60,000 nt of DNA from Nymphaea colorata (taxonomy: Eukaryota; Streptophyta; Magnoliopsida; Nymphaeales; Nymphaeaceae): positions 12,354,716-12,414,715 of the forward strand of contig NC_045142.1 in the NCBI RefSeq assembly GCF_008831285.2, given 5' to 3'. The notes beneath the pieces were generated by a model, which saw nothing but the letters and a program-made list of their open reading frames with translations, was not told the origin of the DNA and ran no database searches. Every line of letters begins with the position of its first letter. Position 1 is the first letter of the stretch. Made by a program: the position numbers and the translations under genes. Below are positions 34,174-45,278 of this stretch, piece after piece.

Positions 34174-34932
34174 TAGGGCTGTTCATGAGCGAGTTCGAGC
34201 CGAGCTTGAACAAGCTCGGCTCGAACTCGACTAAAACTACTCGAGCTCGAGCTCGAACTCAACTCGAGCTCGAGTCGAGCTTCTTACAGAAGGCTCGAAC
34301 TCGTCTCGACTATCAGTAGTCGAGCTCGAGCTCGACTCGATTAACCCGATATGAAGTTGTAAACTGGTTCTGGGTCGGGTCTCAGATCGAAGTTGTAAAC
34401 TGGTTCCGGGTCTAGTTTCAGATCCAAAATCCAAAAAATCTAACGAGACCACCGCCGAGGTCTCCCAAACTCCCACCTGTGGAGCAACTACAATGACAAA
34501 GTTAATATATTTTGAAGTTTATGTTTCAAACTTTTGATACAAGACTAAAAAGTTTTGAAACAGAAACAGAGACTTCAAAAGTTTAGTCCTGTATCAAAAG
34601 TTTTGAAACAGAAACTTTAAAATATATTAACTTTGTTATTGTAGTTGTTCCACAAGTCGGACGGGTGTGGGTCTGGGAGACTTCGACGGGGAGGGTCTTG
34701 CATTAGATTTTTTGGATTTTGGATCTGAGACCCGACCCAGAACCAGTTAATACCGAGTCGAGCCGAGTTTAAACGAGTCAAGTTCGTGCAACTCGAACTC
34801 GACTCGTTTATTTAATCGAGTTTAACGTTCAACTCGAACTCGACTCATTTATAAACGAGTCGAGCTCGAGCCGAGCTTTGTCGAGCGAGTTCGAGTCGAG
34901 CTCGAGTTGGCTCGACTCGTTGTGCAGCCCTA
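34174..34932. mobile_element. Palindromic (foldback) hAT-type MITE, TCGAG family, copy 2
   Basis: The element is 759 bp, starts TAGGGCTG and ends CAGCCCTA, and is flanked by a perfect 8-bp duplication GTTTAGGC (34166-34173 and 34933-34940). The two halves are inverted copies over most of their length. AACTGGTTCTGGGTCGGGT, GACAAAGTTAATATATTTT and TTTGATACAAGACTAAA on the left recur inverted on the right, centred near 34555. Terminal parts are CTCGAG/GAGCTC-rich. The TAGGG end and 8-bp duplication indicate hAT. It interrupts the RNase H reading ANGLASL/GSTIAFKP of the gypsy relic, so it inserted later. Confidence 0.92.
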
Positions 34933-35120
34933 GTTTAGGCTCTACCATTGCATTCAAACCTGGAGAAACTATCAGATCTTTTGAAGTCAGAACACTCGAA
35001 CAACCATCTTTTGTCATACCACAACAGGTGTTATAAGCAGAAAGCAGAGAAACACCATGATATCAGAACATTAAGGATTTCCTCTGAACTGAAACACTTC
35101 CACCTAAAATATCTCGAAAA

Positions 35121-35452
35121 GAGCAAGGGGATCTAAGACACATGTCATCAAGATATTTCGTTTTAACTGACATTTTATACAGAAGAGGATTTAGTACAGA
35201 ATATGTTAGATGTCTGAATACAAATGAGACATTAGAAATTATTCAAGAAGCCCACGAAGGAATTTGTGGGGGACTTGTAGGGTAGAGAGCAAGGGGATCT
35301 AAGACACATGTCATCAAGATATTTCGTTTTAACTGACATTTTATACAAAAGAGGATTTAGTACAGAATATGTTAGATGTCTGAATACAAATGAGACATTA
35401 GAAATTATTCAAGAAGCCCACGAAGGAATTTGTTGGGGACTTGTAGGGTATC
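35121..35452 (+). repeat. 166-bp tandem duplication inside the gypsy relic
   Basis: Units 35121-35286 and 35287-35452 start GAGCAAGGGGATCTAAGAC and differ at only two visible positions (ACAGAAGAGG against ACAAAAGAGG; TGTGGGGG against TGTTGGGG). The duplication covers the segment before the integrase zinc-binding domain and is much younger than the decay of the element. Confidence 0.95.
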
Positions 35453-36509
35453 AGACCCTCGTCAAGCAAATAGTCAGAGTAGGGTACTATTGGCCCACAA
35501 TGTAAAGGGACACCAATTTATCAAAAAGTGCATCAAATGTGAGTTGCATGCACAATTAATTCATGCTCCAGCAATATACCTTCATTCAGTCAGCTCACCA
35601 TAGCCATTCTCAATGTGGACCTTCAACGTGGTTGGTCCGATCAATCTGTCTGCCTAAAATGGCCACAGGTATTTTTTTGCAGCCATAGATTACTTCACTA
35701 AATGAGTGGAAGCAATCACCTTAAAAGCAGTTGAAGGACGACATGTAGTATCCTTTATTTACAAAAACCTTTTGTGTAGATTTGACATCTCGCACGATAT
35801 CATTTTTGACAATGGTACTCATTTTAAAAATAAAAAAGTACGCAATCTTTGTTATAAACATAAAATACAACATCACTTTTCTGCCCTATATTACCCTTAA
35901 GGTAATAGCCAGACAGAAGCAACCAACAAGATTTTGATTCGTACCTTAAAAAGAACTGTTGTAACAGGTTGACATTGGCATGAAAAAATACATAATGCAC
36001 TTTGAGCGTATCGAACCACAATTTGGACACTCACCAATGCCACACCAGCAGAATTAGTATATAGAACAAAAATTGCCTTTCCATTACATGTCCAAAAACC
36101 AGCAATAAAATTTGTTGCACTCATTGAACTCCCAATTAACAAGTATCAAAAAAAGAGATTTGCTCAAATAGACCTCTTAGACGAGAAAAGGCTACAGATA
36201 GCACATGTTGAAGCCTATCGGAAGAGAGTCGCTTGACATTATGTCAAATTGGTCATTAAAAGAAAATTCTAGTAAATGATCTTGTACTAAGATCTATAGT
36301 TCCATTCAGGAGTAGACCTAAAGAAAAATGAACACTGAACTGAGAAAGACCATATGTCCTCAAAGAGGTTCTACCTCACAATTCTTATCGGTTGATTGAC
36401 GCTGATGTAATCAAAATTCCTGATCCAATTAATGCTTTGCATATCAAGAAATTCTATACTTGAATTTGTAATTCAAAAATTTCAAAACAATTGTGTTTCG
36501 ATAAGCACA

Positions 36510-36628
36510 TTCTTAGCAATTTTTAAATCAACTCGAGCTCACTTGATCAACTGGATTTGTTTAATAAACAAATTGAATTCAAATTCAAAAATGAATTCGA
36601 CCAATCGGTTAAACTTTATTAAGTTCAT

Positions 36629-36660
<32 letters not shown>

Positions 36661-36933
36661 TTGTCAGGTATTATACGGTAAAATTGTATATCTCGAAAAT
36701 AAAACAGAAAAATCTCAGTAAATTTTAAAAAAATTTAAAATATTTAATAAATCTTAAAAATTATTAAAAAAATAAAAAAATCATAAAAAATATGTAAAAA
36801 ATGCAAACAAACACATATAATACATGTCTACCGTTTTTTTAAAAAACACATTTTGTACATGTATTATATATGACTGGTTATGTTTGACGTATTATATACG
36901 TATTTTTTTAATAAGATGTGTTTTTTTGTGACA

Positions 36934-37016
<83 letters not shown>

Positions 37017-37516
37017 TTTCTAATAAGATGTGTTTTTTTGTGACAGTGATAGTGTTTTTTTGTGACAGTGATATATATATATATATATCATAAAGTTATT
37101 AAATAGCATCGACTCAATTTAACTCGATTAAGCATGACAAAGAAAATATATAAAATAAATATAATAAAAACTAGATGGTTTACATGACATATGCACATCA
37201 ATACTGGTTCAAATGTCAATAATACTCGTTCAAATGTCAATTTTATTGACATTCTCTGTCGTTTTGATCAATTTGATCGAGTGAATTCGAGTTTTAAGAG
37301 CTCAAGCCAAGCTAATAATTTCAACTCGGCTCTTGATCGATTGATTGAGTTCGAGCTAATAATCTTGATCGATTGATCGAGTTCAAGCTGATAATCTTGA
37401 TCGATTGATCGAGTTTGAGCTAATAATTTCAACTCGGCTCTTGATCGGCTCGTGCTGGAACCGAGCTCGAGGTTTTCTCAAGACACTCGACCTGAGCTGC
37501 CCGTGAACAGCTCTAC
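36510..37516. mobile_element. TCGAG-family MITE, copy 3, with a nested MITE
   Basis: The right end GGGCAGCTC... reads, on the minus strand, TAGAGCTGTTCACGGG (37516 downward), matching TAGGGCTGTTCATGAG of copy 2. The interior has TTCGAGCTAATAATC and GATCGATTGATCGAGTT repeats (three times at 37325-37435). The left end is truncated in the flank of the gypsy relic. A GTCACAAA-family MITE with TA runs is nested at 36656-37072. Confidence 0.6.
36656..37072. mobile_element. GTCACAAA-family MITE, copy 2 (nested, TA-expanded)
   Basis: GGTATTATACGGTAAAAT, TATATCTCG, AATAAAACAGAAAAA and TTTAATAAATCTTAAAAATT occur in the same order as in copy 3 (47818-48170). The right end TTTTTTTGTGACAGTGATA is present three times (36921-36939, 37029-37049, 37053-37072). 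TA runs of 28, 74 and 16 bp separate the parts. The left end is missing. Confidence 0.65.
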
Positions 37517-37888
37517 TTGCACCATACCTATGTTCAATTAATTAAAAAATTTGAATTAATTAAAAATTTTGAGCGTTATTTCTATGTGCATCCATATACG
37601 TAGATTTTTATATGTTGACGTAAAACGGGGCTTAAATGTTTCGTTTTTCTTCGCAGATTGTAAGACTAGCCAACACCTCTACCCAACTTTTTATAGCTTC
37701 CGTGGAACGAGATAACCTACTAAAAAGACGAGCAACCAGTGACTATTGACAACTTCTATCATTCATACCATTCAGAAGAAAAGGATCTCCATATCAACAT
37801 TTTGTAACCCTGCACAGGTTTCCAGCAAAGGTCGGACTCTCTGCATGCTGCAGCCAAGTCATTCAGCAGCTTTCTATGGCAGCGAGCA
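37517..37888. other. 3' flank of the galactinol synthase gene
   Basis: No gene recognised; no 3' LTR of the gypsy relic can be identified here. This is the likely 3' UTR and terminator side of the minus-strand gene that ends at 37889. Confidence 0.4.
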
Positions 37889-39188
37889 TCAGACAACCGC
37901 TGCCTCTGTAACAGCAGTAGCCATCGGCATCGGCACCACACCCTTCTGCAACCCTTCGGCCTCCTCATTATTGACCTCCCACCATTTCTCCACAAGCATC
38001 TTCATGTCTTCCCTATCCATGTTCCTCTCCTTTTCTGAAAAGTTCCACGGTTTGGATCCCTGTTCACGGCAGGGAAACGAAGAAAGAAATCAGACGAAGT
38101 TGATCGGCTTGTGCTAGCAACTTATCACCATGATTTTCTGGCATAGGGAGGAACGAGAGCATGAGACTCACCGGTGCACAGTAGTGAACCACCTTGGCCT
38201 TAACACCCTCCACCAGCTCGGGATGATGCCACAAGACACCGACCATGAAGTTGTAAGCCAGGGGGATTGGCTTGTAAACGTCCTTAAAATACATGTTCAG
38301 CAAATCCTTCGAAACGAAAGAAGAAAACAAAGTCATATATCTGGCTGCAGCATCTCTCTCTCTGTCTCTCTACGCAGTCTTTACCTGCTCTGCGAGATGG
38401 GTGACAGGGGCGACCTCGATTGTCTGGATAAGGCTGGCGCAGGTGAACTTGCTGGGCTCGAAGACGAAGACGCCGGCGTTGAAGTAGAGTGGAGGAGGAC
38501 CACCCATCTCCGGCGGCCACGGCACCTTGCTCGGGCTATACTGGCAGTAGCCAGCAGGGTGCTGGGGTCCTGCCGGCCATTCGCAGGTGCAATCCATTAC
38601 GGCGTAAACATGGCCGTCCGGAAGTTCGAAGAGGTCGTCGATGTTCTCGTAAGCCTGGACGTCCGCATCCAGAAACACCATCTTCCCGTACTCCTCGAAC
38701 TGTGAGAGAGACAGAGAGGGAGAGAGAGTTAGATCAATAAGAAGATATCCCATAGTCCCCTGTGAAGACCTGAAAGTTCTAACATGGCCTCAGTTACGCT
38801 CGATTCGATAGTACGTAATCAATCAGTAAGAAGGGGGAAGGTTAATTGCCTGCCAAATTCGTATCTTCGAGTAGTTAACTACGTAGTTAGGCCTCGCGAA
38901 CTGGGTCCCATTCCCTGGGGGGTAAACCGGCTCGATCTCCCTTACCGTGCAGCCTTGCTCCCGGAGCTGTCGGCGGTGATCCTCCGGCACGTCGGGCAAG
39001 ACGGCGACCACCAGCGGGTAGGCGGAGTGCACCCTCCGGAGGCCCTTGGCGAGGCACAATACCCCCTTCACGTAGTCGCCGTCCCCCGCGAGGAAAGTTA
39101 CGTACGCGCGCAAGCCGGCGACGGCATTAGCGGCCTGTTTCTCTAACACACCATTCTGCATTTCCGGCACTGTATCTTCCGTCCCCAT
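37889..39188 (-). CDS. GolS: Galactinol synthase (GT8 family), four exons, complete
   Basis: Transfers galactose from UDP-galactose to myo-inositol, the committed step to raffinose-family sugars, in the cytosol. Exons on the minus strand: 39188-38850, 38699-38385, 38306-38172, 38059-37889, all joining in phase 0 to a 319-residue protein ending at TGA (37891-37889). The start MGTEDTVPEM is the first ATG near AYVTFLAGDGDYVKGV, the usual N-terminus. LPDVPEDHRRQL, the Mn-binding FLDADVQ, NAGVFVFEPS, FKDVYKPIPLAYN and HYCAPGSKPWNF (HxxGxxKPW type) are all present. Intron 1 uses a GC donor (CAG/GCAATT); introns 2 and 3 are GT-AG. The protein ends TEAAVV and lacks the APSAA C-terminal pentapeptide typical of the family. 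Length is close to the usual 325-345. Confidence 0.95.
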
Positions 39189-39431
39189 CGAGCAAAATTC
39201 GTTAGCTGTCCCTTCGCTGCGTGAAGGAGAAAAGAAGAAGCCTTCCGAATCAGAAGAAGCCTTCGCTGCGTGAGGGGAAGAAGGAGAAGAAAGAAAAGAA
39301 AAGAAGACCTGGAACCAACCTTCGCTATTGCAATTGTGAGGGAGGTGGGGAGGGCGACGCTCCGATGATTTTGATCTTTTCCTGTTTGTGCTTACGCGTC
39401 GAATCGTCATCAGAACAAGGTGTAATTGGGA

Positions 39432-39480
39432 CACGTGAAAGCATAATCGACGATATATTACTTCTAGCAGATTGACACGT
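39432..39480 (-). promoter_or_regulatory. ABRE-like pair upstream of galactinol synthase
   Basis: A CACGTG G-box (39432-39437, within ACACGTG) and an ACGTGTC on the minus strand (about 39475-39481) lie 244-293 bp upstream of the start codon. Such ABRE motifs suit a gene class that is known to respond to ABA and drought. Binding is inferred from sequence only; a TATA-like AATATATCG lies between them (about 39452-39460). Confidence 0.45.
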
Positions 39481-39659
39481 TTTCACCGGAAAAGCTGCCG
39501 GGTGGTGAGTTTCATGCAGAAACGCCATCTTCGACTCCCAGCGTCTGGCCGTCCGGGTGGCAGATTCGGCCTGGAACTCTCCTCTCCTGAAAGATGACTC
39601 CATCTTATCATGCGGCATCCTTCGAGTGTCTTCTTTGAGTATTTAACTCTTCGGATACA

Positions 39660-40302
39660 GCACGATCATAACTTATCAAAATCTTTTTTCTAATTCAAAT
39701 TTTCAATTCATTGTTATTTTTTTGGATGAGTGGAAAGTTAACAATCCAATACTGAAAAAGCTTACCCAGTTATTTATCTTATTTTTTAAGTTTTGGGTTG
39801 CATTGGGGTTTAGATGAATAGACCATCCTAGCTATGGAGCATCCTTACCTCTTAAAAGTTTGACTACCAGTCTACGGTACAGTTCTAAAATGTGGCCTAA
39901 ACAATGTCCATCATGGTTACAGCCGCTGTTGCTAAGCAACAGCAGCTGAACCATGGTTTATGTTATATTTATTTTTGAAGCTTATACATACATGAGAGAG
40001 AAAGAGTACTAACTCAGAAAATAGTAATTCTTTTTTATCAAAACATTGTTTACATGATAAAAATTACATTGACAAATGTTTTTTTTTTCTCATTGATCAT
40101 CACTAATTCATGAGCTATTGACCAATGGTATGAGGAAACAATCATGGGAATTAAGAAATTTTAAAAAATCAAGGAATTCCCATTATCAGGAATATTTCAT
40201 CCACTTGCTCATGAGCTGTTCAATACAGAACCTGAACAATCTGGCTTCTCTGTTGCTGCAGCTACTTTCTTTGCTTCCAAATCTAAACAAATGGAAGAAA
40301 AA
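39660..40302. other. Spacer, no gene recognised
   Basis: AT-rich DNA between the galactinol synthase promoter and a copia LTR. A T-run lies at 40080-40088. Confidence 0.45.
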
Positions 40303-40568
40303 GGTAGAAAGAAGAGAGAAGAGAAACAAGCACAAAAAAGTAACATTGTTAAACCTTTAATGGCCTACATCAACGATAGAGCCAGCTCACACCTGGAATA
40401 TTAATTCATTTGCATACCACAGTCAACATTTACAAAATGGTCTTCCTCCAAAGATGGCAGAGATGAAGGAATACAATGAGATACCAAAAAAAGAATGGTA
40501 CATGTATCTCAACCACAATCGAAAGGAAATCACAATAACTGAATATATAAACCTTCTATTCTCAAACA
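40303..40568 (-). repeat. 3' LTR of the minus-strand copia
   Basis: Begins TGTTTGAGAATAG (minus strand from 40568) after the polypurine tract and ends near 40303, where the sequence stops matching the 5' LTR. About 266 bp. Confidence 0.75.
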
Positions 40569-41182
40569 CTCCCCCTCCAAGTGGGCCATACAAATTGTAA
40601 CAGCCCCACTTGTCCTTTCAATTCCCTTTTGTGAAGCCATCAGCAAAATAATCAATACTTTTGGTATAAGGAGTATAAATTTCTTTGTATATCTTCTCGT
40701 GCAGATAGTGATAGTCAATCTCTATGTGCTTTGTATGTTCAAAAACTATTGAGTTGGTGGCAATATGAATCACTCCTTGATTATCATAATGCATAGGAAT
40801 AAGATACATCCATTTTGAAACCTATTTCTAGAATGAGTGACTTAACCCAAACAAGCTCACTAGCAGTTGTTGCAATGGTTCTACATTCTGCTTTAGCACT
40901 CGAGTGAGAGACAATAAGCTGCCTTTACTTTTCAATGAAACAAGGTTGCCACCAATCAATATATAGTATTCGGTGGTAGATCTTCTGTCTGCACTACCAG
41001 CCCAATCTACATTGGTATATCCCTCTATATTACTACATTCATTAGATTTATACCACAATCCTTGGCCTGGTGCCCTTTTAAGTACCTTAGGATGCGATTC
41101 ATAGCTTGCACATGTAAGCTTTTGGAGCATGCATATACTGCCTCACCCAATTGACTGCATGAGTGATTCTCGGTCGGATAAC

Positions 41183-41345
41183 TAGGGTTGAACATGAGCC
41201 AAGTCGAGCTCAAGCTATACCAGAACGAGCTTGGCTCAACTCATAAAGCCTCGAGCTCAGATCAAACTCGAGTTGAGATCAACAAAAGAGGCTCAAGCTC
41301 GACTCGATGGACAACATCGACGCCGAGCTCGACTGGGTAAGCTTG
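41183..41345. mobile_element. TCGAG-family MITE fragment, copy 4
   Basis: TAGGGTTGAACATGAGCC matches the TAGGGCTG-TTCATGAGC end of copy 2 and is followed by CTCGAGTTGAG, GCTCGACTCGAT and GAGCTCGACT. Only one end is recognised. It splits the RT C-terminal part of the copia relic. Confidence 0.6.
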
Positions 41346-43378
41346 ATAAGGTCCTATCAAAAAGAGATTCAAGTTGAAAGTAGAAGAGCCTCCACCTACA
41401 ACAGACCTGCACACCATTCACCAAGTACTGCAGCCTTCCTTCTCATTTCTCTTGTTTGATGCTCATTACTGAAAACGGCATTCACTACCTTCACTATTTG
41501 CTCAAATCTCACCAAATGTTCAGCTTCTGATCTTTACTGAATCCCATGGCTTTCTTGTTACGGACAAGAAGGACAACTCCAAGGATGATCTCCAAAGACG
41601 GGCCAAGTCAATAATGGCAAACCTGATATCTCTATATCAAGGAAGTACCACAACATTGCCCAAAACCTTTATTACAAAGGATTGATGGAGAAATTGCTTG
41701 GTCTTTACAACGACACCTTGATCGTCGGCCATCACAACAATGTCATTCACATAAACAAGTACAAGAACAACCTTTTCACTTGTTTGCTTAATAAACAATG
41801 AATTATCTATAAAATTTGGCAAGAACCCTTTTTCTTCTAGAGCAATGTTCAGAAACCACGCATGAGGAGACTATTTAAGTCCATAATAGACTTTTTGAGT
41901 CTGCATACTAGATTCAGCTTTCCTTCTTGGGGATGCCCTGGTGTACTCTTCATCGCTTAAGTCACCCCATAGAAAAGTATTCTTCACATCTAGTTTAAGC
42001 AAGTGCCAATGAAGATTGCAAGCAATAAATAAAAATACTTACATTTGAGCAACAGAAGTGAAAGTTTCCTCATAATCTAGACTGAGGTTGTGTGTATATC
42101 CATTGACCACAAGACAAACTTTATAATGCTCTAGAGTGCCAACATTATTATATTTAGTCTTGAATATCTATCTACATCCTACTTCCTTTTTTGTCTTTGA
42201 GCAACAATGTGATCTCCCAAGTGCTATTTTTATGGAGAGCTTTCAACACTTCATTAATGGTTTGTGCCCAAACATGATTTTTCATTGCTCATTGATAAAT
42301 GCTAGAATTAGCCTTTCAGATATATTACTCAGGAAAGCAATATGTTGTGGAGAAACTTGATCATGACATCGAAAGTGATGTATAGGGAAAAAATGAGCTA
42401 AATATGTAATATAATCTTGTAAATACCCTGGAGGGTTGCTGGCCCATTGGGATCTCCTCACCATGATTTCAAAGATAGGATCAAGAGTGGACTCTTCTTC
42501 ATAAGTAATCAAGCCACTAGCAGTTTGATTTTGAGCTTCTTCAATTGGGTGTTGCTCTATACTTTGAAATTGTAGTGTAGTGATGACAACGTCTAATTCT
42601 TTATAATCATCAATGGTGGGCATAACAACGTTGTTTATCTATAGCTCCCCTGACTTTCATTATTCTGAGCGTGAAAGAAGAATTGTTGCTCATCAAAGGA
42701 AACATCTCATGACATAAAAATTTGTTTATTTCAGCAGCATAACACCGGTGCCCTTTCTTAGATGTGGAGTATCCCATGAACATCTTTTAGCTTTAGAACT
42801 GAATTTGTACTTCACTTTAATTTTAACATAGACTACTTACACAAAGATTCTCATGTGGGTGACTTTAGTGTTTTTTTTTTTCTTGCACATACGAGTTTCA
42901 AGAGGCGATTGGTCCTTTGATTTTCTTGAGGGGAGGCAATTAATAATGCAACACGTTATCATGATGGTATCACTCCAGAAGGCCTTAGGCATAGTCATTT
43001 GAAAGAGGAGAGACTTAGTAGTCTCAAGAAGATGCCAATTTTTTTTCTCTCAGCAGCTTATTCTGCTAGGAGGGTGTTGATATAGGAAAATTGATGGTTA
43101 ATCCCATTCAATTTTTAAATTGTTCAAATTCATGATTTTTAAATTCCATTCCATTATCAGTTCTGAGAGTCTTGATATGGGCATCATATTGAATTTCAAT
43201 CATCCTATAAAATCCAGAAAACTTGGAAAACACCTCATCTTCAAGTTTCAATAAATAAAACAAAGCAACTTAAAAAAAAATCAATAAAAATCACATAATA
43301 ATGATAACCACTATAAGAGTCCATAGGTACAGGGCCCCAAACATCAGAATGCACTAGTTCAAATGGTGCAAATAGGAC

Positions 43379-43640
43379 TTGGCATCAGGCCGGGTACTCG
43401 GCGGGTACCCAGTACTCGGCGGGTACCCAGTACTAGGCTCGATTGGCCTGAAAAAACCAGCCCAACAGGCCCCAATTCAACCTCATATCTTTTTAATATT
43501 ATTTTTTTAATAATAATACATATTTTTTTATTAAAAATTAATTTTATATTTAAAATTTTTATATTTAAATATTTTTTTTATTTTAACTGGGCAGGCTGGG
43601 TCAAGTCTAGGCTCAGGTTTCAGGCTGCAGGCCAGCTCGA
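43379..43640. mobile_element. MITE-like insertion with GGCATC ends
   Basis: The left part TTGGCATCAGGCCGGGTAC and right part CAGCTCGATGCCCA are rough inverted repeats. Between them lie two copies of TCGGCGGGTACCCAGTACT at the left and an AT-rich core. It interrupts the copia relic between GAG-pre-integrase and the integrase core, whose frames resume on each side. No clean target duplication. Confidence 0.5.
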
Positions 43641-45266
43641 TGCCCATGCTTAAACACAAATAAATTATTAAGGCCACTAAAAGACAACCTAGACATTTTA
43701 GCAAACATGCAAATGTCACATGAGTGAGAATCAAATAATAAATCATGCATCAAAAATTTCAAACCATGGCTTGACACGTATCCAAGGCATTTGTGCCATA
43801 GTTCACAATTTGTTCTAGATTTAGGCATAAACTCTAGGCTCAAGTTTTCTAGCACATAGAGATCTTTCCTCGGAGTTCTTTCACCAATCATTCTATTAGT
43901 CGTAAGGTCCTGAATAACCACATTTGTGGGAAAGAAGATAACTTGGCAGTTAAGGTCCTTGGTGAGTTTAGATACCGATAGCAGATTCTAATTCAAACCA
44001 AGCATACGAAGGACCTTAGAACAATGTGGCATATTTAAGAAAGATATCTCATCAACCTCTCTAACATGCATAGATGCTGCTATAGTGATAAACTTATTAG
44101 TGTCGTGCATAGAATGTTTATTGGGTAAAACACTATCCATAGTTATACGGTCATTGGCCCCTGAATCTATAACCTAAAAATTAGGCAATGTACTTTACGA
44201 TATGCATGAGAAGTAGCACTAGTCAAAGCAGTCACTTGGTCAGTTTGACATTTATATTTTCCAGCAACTCACTGATTTTCTCCAAGATCATCGATGCATC
44301 AGTGGACTTGTTTCAATCACTGGTTGCCACTTTGGCACTCAATGTAGATTCTTGAATTTTTTTCAGGCAATCACTGGTTGTCCAAACTGTGGTTGCCACT
44401 TTGGCACTCAATGTAGATTCTTGAAAATTTTCAGGCAGTCACTGGTTGCCCAAAATCTCTCACGTGAGTGGCCTTCTTTCTTGCGGTATGTGCAACACTC
44501 CTAGTCTTAATTTTTCATTGATATGAATCACCATGCTTGTCAGTAGTAAGGAAGGTAACTTTGTCATCTGATTCTTTGCTTTTTGGAGATTGTGGTTCAT
44601 AACTTTCTTTCTTGATTCATCTCACATGAGTATCTGGTAAACCGTGGGCACAGATGGTAGCTCAGCAGCCACAAGGATTTGGCTTCTTGTTGTTTCATAT
44701 GCAGGATCAAGGCCAGTGCGCAACTCAAATATTTTATGTTCCTTGTGAAGTTTTCCCGGATTTCAGACTTTCTAACATATCTACCAGATAGTCCAACTCA
44801 TCCTGTATACCTTGAAGGTCTTCAAGCTGTCCACCAAAGGATGTTTTCTACTCATTCTTCATGCCACGAATGCTTTTGGATGGATGGAATTCTGGGTCAT
44901 TGCAGCCGTTCAATGAAGAAAAAATTTTTGAGAGATTTTTTGCTTCTATAGAGTTAATCAGCCAGGATACGGCAAGGTGATTGTTTGATCTCCATTCTTT
45001 GATGGGTAGGTCATTTTCATTAAGCTTAGGAAGATCCCTTATCACGTATTCCAACTTTGATTTTCCACTGAGAAACTTCATGGTGGGCTTAGACCATACT
45101 GATAGTTGGTTCCATTCAGGAGGACAAAGATGATTTTCAGAGTAAGGCTGATCTGTTCCTACACCACTATATTCCGAACGGGCCTATCCATTGTGGTTGG
45201 AAGTATTTGCCATTCTTCTTGCAATGAAGGTGAAAGAGGATGACCAAAATCAGGTAGAGCAAAGTC

Positions 45267-45278
45267 GCTTTGATACCA
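45267..45278 (-). other. Primer-binding site, initiator-Met tRNA type
   Basis: TGGTATCAAAGC on the minus strand, immediately inside the 5' LTR, one base from the common plant copia TGGTATCAGAGC. Confidence 0.8.

Larger units (their letters stand above)
32236..36460 (+). pseudogene. Ty3/gypsy pol relic (RT, RNase H, integrase), Tat-like
   Basis: RT lies at 32498-33088: ANIMVVPKKNDKIRLCIDFR, then YPLPNIDLLVDSTVGHTMFS and VMPFDLKNGVATYQ. The active site reads VYVYDLL where VYVDDM is expected, so the first catalytic Asp is lost. RNase H-type sequence runs 33260-34165, is split by a MITE (34174-34932) and resumes at 34941. The integrase zinc-binding region (HEGIC-G-VGYQT) lies at 35400-35500, the core with FDNGTHF near 35807 and QTEATNKI near 35910; the end INALHIKKFYT is at about 36430-36462. 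There are many stops. Phrasing such as KNAGATYQ-like and FSMWTFNVVGPI-like segments places it nearest the Tat/Athila branch. No chromodomain is seen. Confidence 0.85.
40569..44470 (-). pseudogene. copia gag-pol relic: zinc knuckle side, protease, integrase, RT, RNase H
   Basis: Protease DSGAN is at 44167-44153. GAG-pre-integrase (LWHKCLGYVSSHGLKFL, CDICMFAKM) lies at about 43815-43690. Integrase starts FAPFELVHSDVWGPVP near 43370, after an inserted element, with LRTDNGMEFKN near 43165. The RT active site reads YVNDIVV near 41760, with Asn for the first Asp. RNase H has YTNVDWAGSADRRSTTEYY near 41030-40960, and the C-terminus HLEGEC near 40580. Multiple stops and frameshifts. A 69-bp direct duplication (44321-44389, 44390-44457) lies on the gag side of the protease. 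Confidence 0.85.

Noticed and set aside
38130-39146. Plus-strand frames of 191 and 120 codons
   Set aside because: Antisense to the galactinol synthase exons; the minus strand carries conserved motifs and splice sites, so the plus frames are shadows of GC-rich coding DNA.
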